A stretch of DNA of 64,000 nucleotides, from assembly GCF_003601985.1 (NCBI RefSeq), contig NZ_QZXA01000001.1, positions 558,001 through 622,000 of the forward strand. The letters are read 5' to 3'. The notes below the pieces were generated by a model, which made no database searches, had not been told where the DNA came from, and saw only the letters and a list, made by a program, of their open reading frames with translations. Source of the stretch: Mesorhizobium jarvisii (GTDB lineage Bacteria; Pseudomonadota; Alphaproteobacteria; Rhizobiales; Rhizobiaceae). Shown piece after piece: positions 60,477-64,000 of the stretch. The first letter of the stretch is position 1. The number at the start of each line of letters is the position of its first letter. The translations under genes were made by a program, and so were the position numbers.

Positions 60477-61919
60477 ATGAATGCCGTGCCGCCCTCCTCC
60501 GCATCGCTGATCGCAGCCCTTGCCGGCGTGCTGCCTGATGGCGGGCTGCTGACGGCGGACGAGGACCTGGCGCGCTACAGCCGCGACTGGTCCGGCGACC
60601 ATTTCGGCCGGCCGCTGGCGGTGGCGCGGCCGTCCACGGTCGAGGAGATGTCGGCGCTGATGCGGTTCTGCCATGCCGAGCGCATTGCGGTCGTGCCGCA
60701 AGGCGGCCTGACCGGCCTCGTGGGTGCCGCGGTGGCTGCCGATGGCGGTGAGATCGTCATCTCATTGGAGCGCATGAACCGGATCCGCTCGATCAGCCCG
60801 ATCGACTTCGCCATGGTGGTCGAGGCCGGCTGCATCCTCGAGGACGCCAAGCGCGCGGCGGAAGAGAACGACTGCCTGCTGCCGATCACCTTCGGCGCGC
60901 AAGGAAGCTGCCGCATCGGCGGCAACGTCGCCACCAATGCCGGCGGCTTCAACGTGCTGCGCTACGGCATGACGCGCGACCTGGTGCTCGGGCTCGAAGT
61001 GGTGCTGGCCGACGGCCGCATCTGGAACGGGCTGAAGGTGCTGCGCAAGGACAATCGCGGCTACGACCTCAAGCAGATCTTCATCGGCTCGGAAGGCACG
61101 CTCGGCATCGTCACCGCGGCCGCGCTGAAGCTGTTTCCCAAGCCGACGCAGATCGAGACCGCACTGGTCGGCCTGCGCTCCGTCGAGGACGCGATGGCGC
61201 TCTATGCCCGCGCCCGGCGCGATTGCAGCGACCTTCTTACCGCCTTCGAGCTGATCCTGCGCGGCGGCATCGAGATCACCATGCGCGAGGGCAAGGATTT
61301 TGCCGACCCGCTCGACAAGCCCTACCCGGCCTATGTGCTGATCGAGGTTTCCTCCGGCGGGCTGATCGACCTGTCCGCCATGCTGCTGGGGTTCCTCGAC
61401 GGCGCCGCCGATATCGTCGAGGACGGCCTCGTCGCATCGACGCGGGCGCAAGGCGAGCGCCTGTGGCTCTACCGCGAGATCATGGTCGAGCGGCAGGGCC
61501 GCGGCGGCCGCTATCTGCGCACCGACGTTTCGGTGCCGATCTCGAAGCTCGCCGATTTCGTCACCGACGCGCTCTTCGAATTGCAGCGGGCGCGCCCGGA
61601 CGCGCTGGCCGTCACCTACGGCCATGTCGGCGACGGCAACATCCATCTCAATGTGGTGCCACCGGAAGGCATGGGCGCGGACGCGATCGAGCATCTGTTC
61701 GAGGAGGCGGAAGCCGAGATCTTCGCCGTCGTCGACCGCTATGGCGGCTCGATCAGCGCCGAGCATGGCATCGGCCGGGTCAAGCAGAAGGCGTTCCTCG
61801 AACGCATCGATCCGGTGACGCTCGACCTTGCCGCGGGCATCAAGGACGCGTTCGATCCCAGCCATATCCTGAGCAATGGCCGCATTCTGGCGTCCACATC
61901 CGCCGTCGACTATAGGTGA
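60477..61919 (+). CDS. FAD-binding oxidase, GlcD/D-2-hydroxyglutarate dehydrogenase-like
   Basis: A 480-residue two-domain flavoprotein of the VAO/PCMH family. The FAD domain has VVPQGGLTGLVGAAVAADGG (residues 70-90) and GGNVATNAGGFNVLRYGMTR. The C-terminal FAD-oxidase domain has the metal-binding VTYGHVGDGNIHLNVV and the closing SISAEHGIGRVKQKAFLER. It oxidises a D-2-hydroxy acid, with glycolate, D-lactate, D-2-hydroxyglutarate and aldonates as family substrates. ATG 60477 is preferred. It is followed directly by a GntR regulator gene. Confidence 0.92.
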   Translation: MNAVPPSSASLIAALAGVLPDGGLLTADEDLARYSRDWSGDHFGRPLAVARPSTVEEMSALMRFCHAERIAVVPQGGLTGLVGAAVAADGGEIVISLERMNRIRSISPIDFAMVVEAGCILEDAKRAAEENDCLLPITFGAQGSCRIGGNVATNAGGFNVLRYGMTRDLVLGLEVVLADGRIWNGLKVLRKDNRGYDLKQIFIGSEGTLGIVTAAALKLFPKPTQIETALVGLRSVEDAMALYARARRDCSDLLTAFELILRGGIEITMREGKDFADPLDKPYPAYVLIEVSSGGLIDLSAMLLGFLDGAADIVEDGLVASTRAQGERLWLYREIMVERQGRGGRYLRTDVSVPISKLADFVTDALFELQRARPDALAVTYGHVGDGNIHLNVVPPEGMGADAIEHLFEEAEAEIFAVVDRYGGSISAEHGIGRVKQKAFLERIDPVTLDLAAGIKDAFDPSHILSNGRILASTSAVDYR

Positions 61920-61922
61920 GTG

Positions 61923-62726
61923 ATGACGCTGAAACTCGACAAGGTCAATCGTGGTCCACACCTCTCCACTCTGGTGGCGAGTTCCATCTCGCGCGAGATC
62001 GCGCAGGGGCGGCTGAAGCCAGGCGACCAGTTGCCGACCGAGCAGGCGCTGGCGACCACCTTCGGGGTGAGCCGCAACGTGGTGCGCGAGGCGATCGCGC
62101 GGCTGCGCTCGGAGGGCCGCATCTGGTCGCAGCAGGGACGCGGCGCCTTCGTGGTGGAGAGCACCAACCCGACGGTGCTGACCATCGACTATGAGGCGCT
62201 GCAGCGCGCCGATTCCTTCCGCAACCTGTTCGAGCTGCGCGGCATCCTCGAAGTGCAGGCGGCGGCCCTTGCCGCCAAGCGGCGCTCGGAGGCCGATCTC
62301 GCCGCGATGGGCGCCGCACTCGCCGGCATGCGCGCCGCCCCCTATGGCAGCGTCGCCTGGCTGCGCAGCGACCTCGAATTCCACCGCACCGTCGCCGAAG
62401 CGACGCGCAACAGCTATATGGGCCAGTTCCTGGTCTTCGTTTCCGAGCGCGTGCGCGAGAGCATCCTCGCCGCCGGCAACCAGCAGAAATCCGACGATAT
62501 GGCCCGCATCACGCTCGGCGAACACGAGCGCATCCTGTCCGCCATCCGTGCCGGCGACGCCGAAGGCGCGCAAGCGGCCATGCGCGACCATCTGGCAGGC
62601 GCGGCGCTGCGGGTGGGATTGCATGATGGGGAGGCGGCGGAGCCGGTAGCGCCGGCGCAGGAGGTGCCGTCTCCGGTGCGGCATTCACGATTGAGGAAGG
62701 CTGTGCGCGGGCGGGCTGGGGGATAG
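61923..62726 (+). CDS. GntR family transcriptional regulator (FCD/FadR type)
   Basis: A 267-residue regulator. The winged-HTH is QLPTEQALATTFGVSRNVVR, then EAIARLRSEGRIWSQQGRGA. The FCD domain spans about residues 90-235 with DLEFHRTVAEATRNSYMGQF. The C-terminal 30 residues are basic and proline-rich. A GTG at 61920 precedes the ATG at 61923, which overlaps the oxidase end region, so the two genes form an operon. It probably regulates the oxidase and perhaps the importer at 55162. Confidence 0.92.
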   Translation: MTLKLDKVNRGPHLSTLVASSISREIAQGRLKPGDQLPTEQALATTFGVSRNVVREAIARLRSEGRIWSQQGRGAFVVESTNPTVLTIDYEALQRADSFRNLFELRGILEVQAAALAAKRRSEADLAAMGAALAGMRAAPYGSVAWLRSDLEFHRTVAEATRNSYMGQFLVFVSERVRESILAAGNQQKSDDMARITLGEHERILSAIRAGDAEGAQAAMRDHLAGAALRVGLHDGEAAEPVAPAQEVPSPVRHSRLRKAVRGRAGG

Positions 62727-62800
62727 CGGTTCGTCCTAGGCGCTATTTCGTCCGAATTTTTCGGCTAGTCGCCGGTTCGCTCTCACGGCAAAGTGTGGCC

Positions 62801-62980
62801 ATGTGCAACCTCTATAACATCACCACATCTCAAGAGGCCATCCGCCAATGGACCCGGACTCTGCGGGACATCCTGGGCAACCTTGAGCCGTCCATCGACA
62901 TCTATCCCAACCAGCCCGGCCCGGTGGTGCGCCATGAGCAAAATAGGAATGAGTTCCTCGCCAAGTCAATTCGCCCTTGA
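62801..62980 (+). pseudogene. Truncated SRAP (HMCES/YedK)-family protein
   Basis: From ATG 62801 the frame encodes MCNLYNITTSQEAIRQWTRT and a further 25 conserved-looking residues ending in NQPGPVVRH, the start of an SOS-response-associated peptidase with the catalytic Cys2. It ends at a TGA at 62978-62980 after only 59 residues, against about 220-250 in complete family members. The middle and C-terminal Asn, Glu and His of the active site are missing. It is probably non-functional. Confidence 0.75.
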
Positions 62981-63034
62981 CATTTATGTTCCCTTTTTGT
63001 TCACTGTGGCCATGCAGCGTTTGGAGTACTAGCC

Positions 63035-63214
63035 ATGGACCGCATCGTGACACTGAACAGTCGCCAGGAGGCCGCTCTCCAGGCTCACGCCGAGGATTTC
63101 ATCGCCGTCCACAAGGGCGATGTGATGAAGGCGCTCAAGGAAATGATCGTGCTCAACGGGCATCTTCAGGAACGGCTTGATGCACTCACCACCCCTCGCC
63201 GCGCGACACGCTAG
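63035..63214 (+). CDS. Small hypothetical protein (59 aa)
   Basis: A short frame from ATG 63035 to TAG 63212-63214. The sequence is helical and polar (DRIVTLNSRQEAALQAHAED, VHKGDVMKALKEMIVLNGHL). I recognise no family. It is followed 11 bases later by another small gene with a good ribosome-binding site (AGGAGGG), so the two may form a pair. They lie directly after the SRAP remnant. Confidence 0.5.
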   Translation: MDRIVTLNSRQEAALQAHAEDFIAVHKGDVMKALKEMIVLNGHLQERLDALTTPRRATR

Positions 63215-63225
63215 GAGGGACCGCT

Positions 63226-63435
63226 ATGGGCACGATGCACTTTGACGACGAAGCGAAAGCCGAGCTCCATTCGGAAGCCGTGAAGCTCATCGCGCGCTAC
63301 GACAGTCCGCTTGAGACCGTGAAGGCGCTCATGGCCTATAATTGCGAGCTAGAGACCCAGATACTCGCCATCGCCCACCGGCATCCGGGGATAGTGTCAA
63401 TCGGCTACGATCCTACTCCGCCCGTGCTGGGGTGA
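63226..63435 (+). CDS. Small hypothetical protein (69 aa)
   Basis: ATG 63226 behind a strong AGGAGGG ribosome-binding site. The product is mostly helical (DDEAKAELHSEAVKLIARYD, then TVKALMAYNCELETQILAIA) with a short C-terminal tail HRHPGIVSIGYDPTPPVLG. I recognise no domain. The well-placed ribosome-binding site and its pairing with the 59-residue gene upstream make it a plausible real gene. Confidence 0.55.
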   Translation: MGTMHFDDEAKAELHSEAVKLIARYDSPLETVKALMAYNCELETQILAIAHRHPGIVSIGYDPTPPVLG

Positions 63436-63470
63436 TCGCTGGTAATTGGCTGCAATAATCGGCCCTGCCG

Positions 63471-64000
63471 TCATTCCGCCGGTGGCTCCACCAGCGACAC
63501 CCCATTCAGCCCCGCGACAATATCCGACAGCGCCGGCACGAACTTTTCGCCGTGGCCGGTGGCGACCGCCGTCGCAAAACCGTTGCGCACCACGGCGCCC
63601 ACCGGGTTCGCAACGCCCGCCGCCTGGGCGAACGACGCGAGATAGGTCATGTCCTTCAGCGCGTTGGCGATGGCGAAGCGTTGGGCGTTTTCGTTGCGGT
63701 TAAGGACGAAATCGAAGAAGGCCTGGTAGAAGCCGCAATCCATGCGGCTGCCTGATATGACGCTGTTGAAGACCTGTGGCGTCAGGCCAGCCTTGGCGCC
63801 CAGCGTCAGCGCTTCCGAATAGATCGCGGAATAGCCCATCGAGACGAAATTGTTGAGCAGCTTCATGGTGTGGCCGCTGCCGGTCGGGCCGGTGTGGATG
63901 ATGCGCGCAGCGAAGGCTTCGAGCACCGGGCGGGCACGGGCGACGGCTTCGGCCGCGCCGCCGACCATGACGTCGAGCTTGCCTTCCGCCGCTTCCTTGG
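63471..64000 (-). CDS. NAD(P)-dependent oxidoreductase, 3-hydroxyisobutyrate dehydrogenase family (partial)
   Basis: The C-terminal 175 or so residues of a beta-hydroxyacid dehydrogenase; the gene start lies beyond the right edge. GPTGSGHTMKLLNNF contains the catalytic Lys of the GxGxxxKxxxN motif. The all-helical C-terminal domain follows (MGYSAIYSEALTLGAKAGLT, FYQAFFDFVLNRNENAQRFA). The N-terminal Rossmann domain is outside the window. The substrate class is short-chain beta-hydroxy or 2-hydroxy-3-oxo acids. Confidence 0.88.
   Translation of the reverse strand, partial: KEAAEGKLDVMVGGAAEAVARARPVLEAFAARIIHTGPTGSGHTMKLLNNFVSMGYSAIYSEALTLGAKAGLTPQVFNSVISGSRMDCGFYQAFFDFVLNRNENAQRFAIANALKDMTYLASFAQAAGVANPVGAVVRNGFATAVATGHGEKFVPALSDIVAGLNGVSLVEPPAE

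Overview
This is a high-GC, gene-dense window made almost entirely of small-molecule catabolism genes, ABC importers and GntR/LysR regulators. The gene content (four-subunit sarcosine oxidase, hydantoinase and carbamoylase, uronate dehydrogenase with KdgD, many ABC sugar importers) and two imperfect palindromic repeats of a kind I associate with Mesorhizobium-like genomes suggest an alphaproteobacterium of the order Hyphomicrobiales (Rhizobiales), probably Mesorhizobium or a close relative. That placement is inference. I see no rRNA, tRNA, CRISPR array, phage gene or intact transposase. Several decayed gene remnants (1-530, 3293-3515, 9885-10321, 11790-12106, 62801-62980) mark past rearrangements.

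Layout. 1-1680: an incoming gene tail, two head-on gene remnants and S-formylglutathione hydrolase. 1680-9734: a minus-strand carbohydrate import operon (binding protein, two permeases, MalK/UgpC-type ATPase, a wrecked FGGY kinase, GMC oxidoreductase), then a GntR repressor gene and a divergent enolase-superfamily dehydratase; near-identical palindromes lie before both transcription units. 9735-12435: decayed LysR and BKACE genes, a 0.7-kb non-coding stretch and a small lipoprotein. 12436-14456: PLP aminotransferase plus a PuuE-like deacetylase.

14547-45947 is the most interesting part, a large set of N-substituted or cyclic amino-acid and ureide genes. A minus-strand group holds an SMP-30 lactonase, a dimethylglycine/sarcosine dehydrogenase-like enzyme and an orphan family-5 binding protein, followed by a LysR gene. 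A nine-gene plus-strand operon carries MmgE/PrpD, SoxB-D-A-G, a DapA-like enzyme, a 2-hydroxyacid dehydrogenase, a non-pyrrolysine MttB homologue and a D-aminoacylase. Facing it is a seven-gene minus-strand operon: RidA, hydantoinase, D-carbamoylase, FrhB-family Fe-S protein, D-amino-acid-oxidase-like flavoprotein, M20 carbamoylase and isochorismatase-family hydrolase. Then come an MFS transporter, two SDRs, an epimerase, a second PuuE-like deacetylase and a dihydroorotase-like protein with a degraded metal site. The binding-protein operon and the RidA operon, 20 kb apart, share a 36-bp element (30/36 identical, no gaps) placed 39-40 bp upstream of matching promoter-like hexamers, so they are probably co-regulated.

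46224-62726 is a sugar-acid region: aldo/keto reductase, a first CUT2-type ABC importer, KdgD, a GntR regulator, uronate dehydrogenase, a GMC oxidoreductase, a second CUT2 importer with two different permeases, a glyoxalase-like protein, a GlcD-type FAD oxidase and another GntR regulator. Short sites of the form TTGTNNNAYAA stand before three of these transcription units. 62801-64000 holds a truncated SRAP protein, two small unknown genes and the C-terminal part of a 3-hydroxyisobutyrate-dehydrogenase-like gene running off the right edge.
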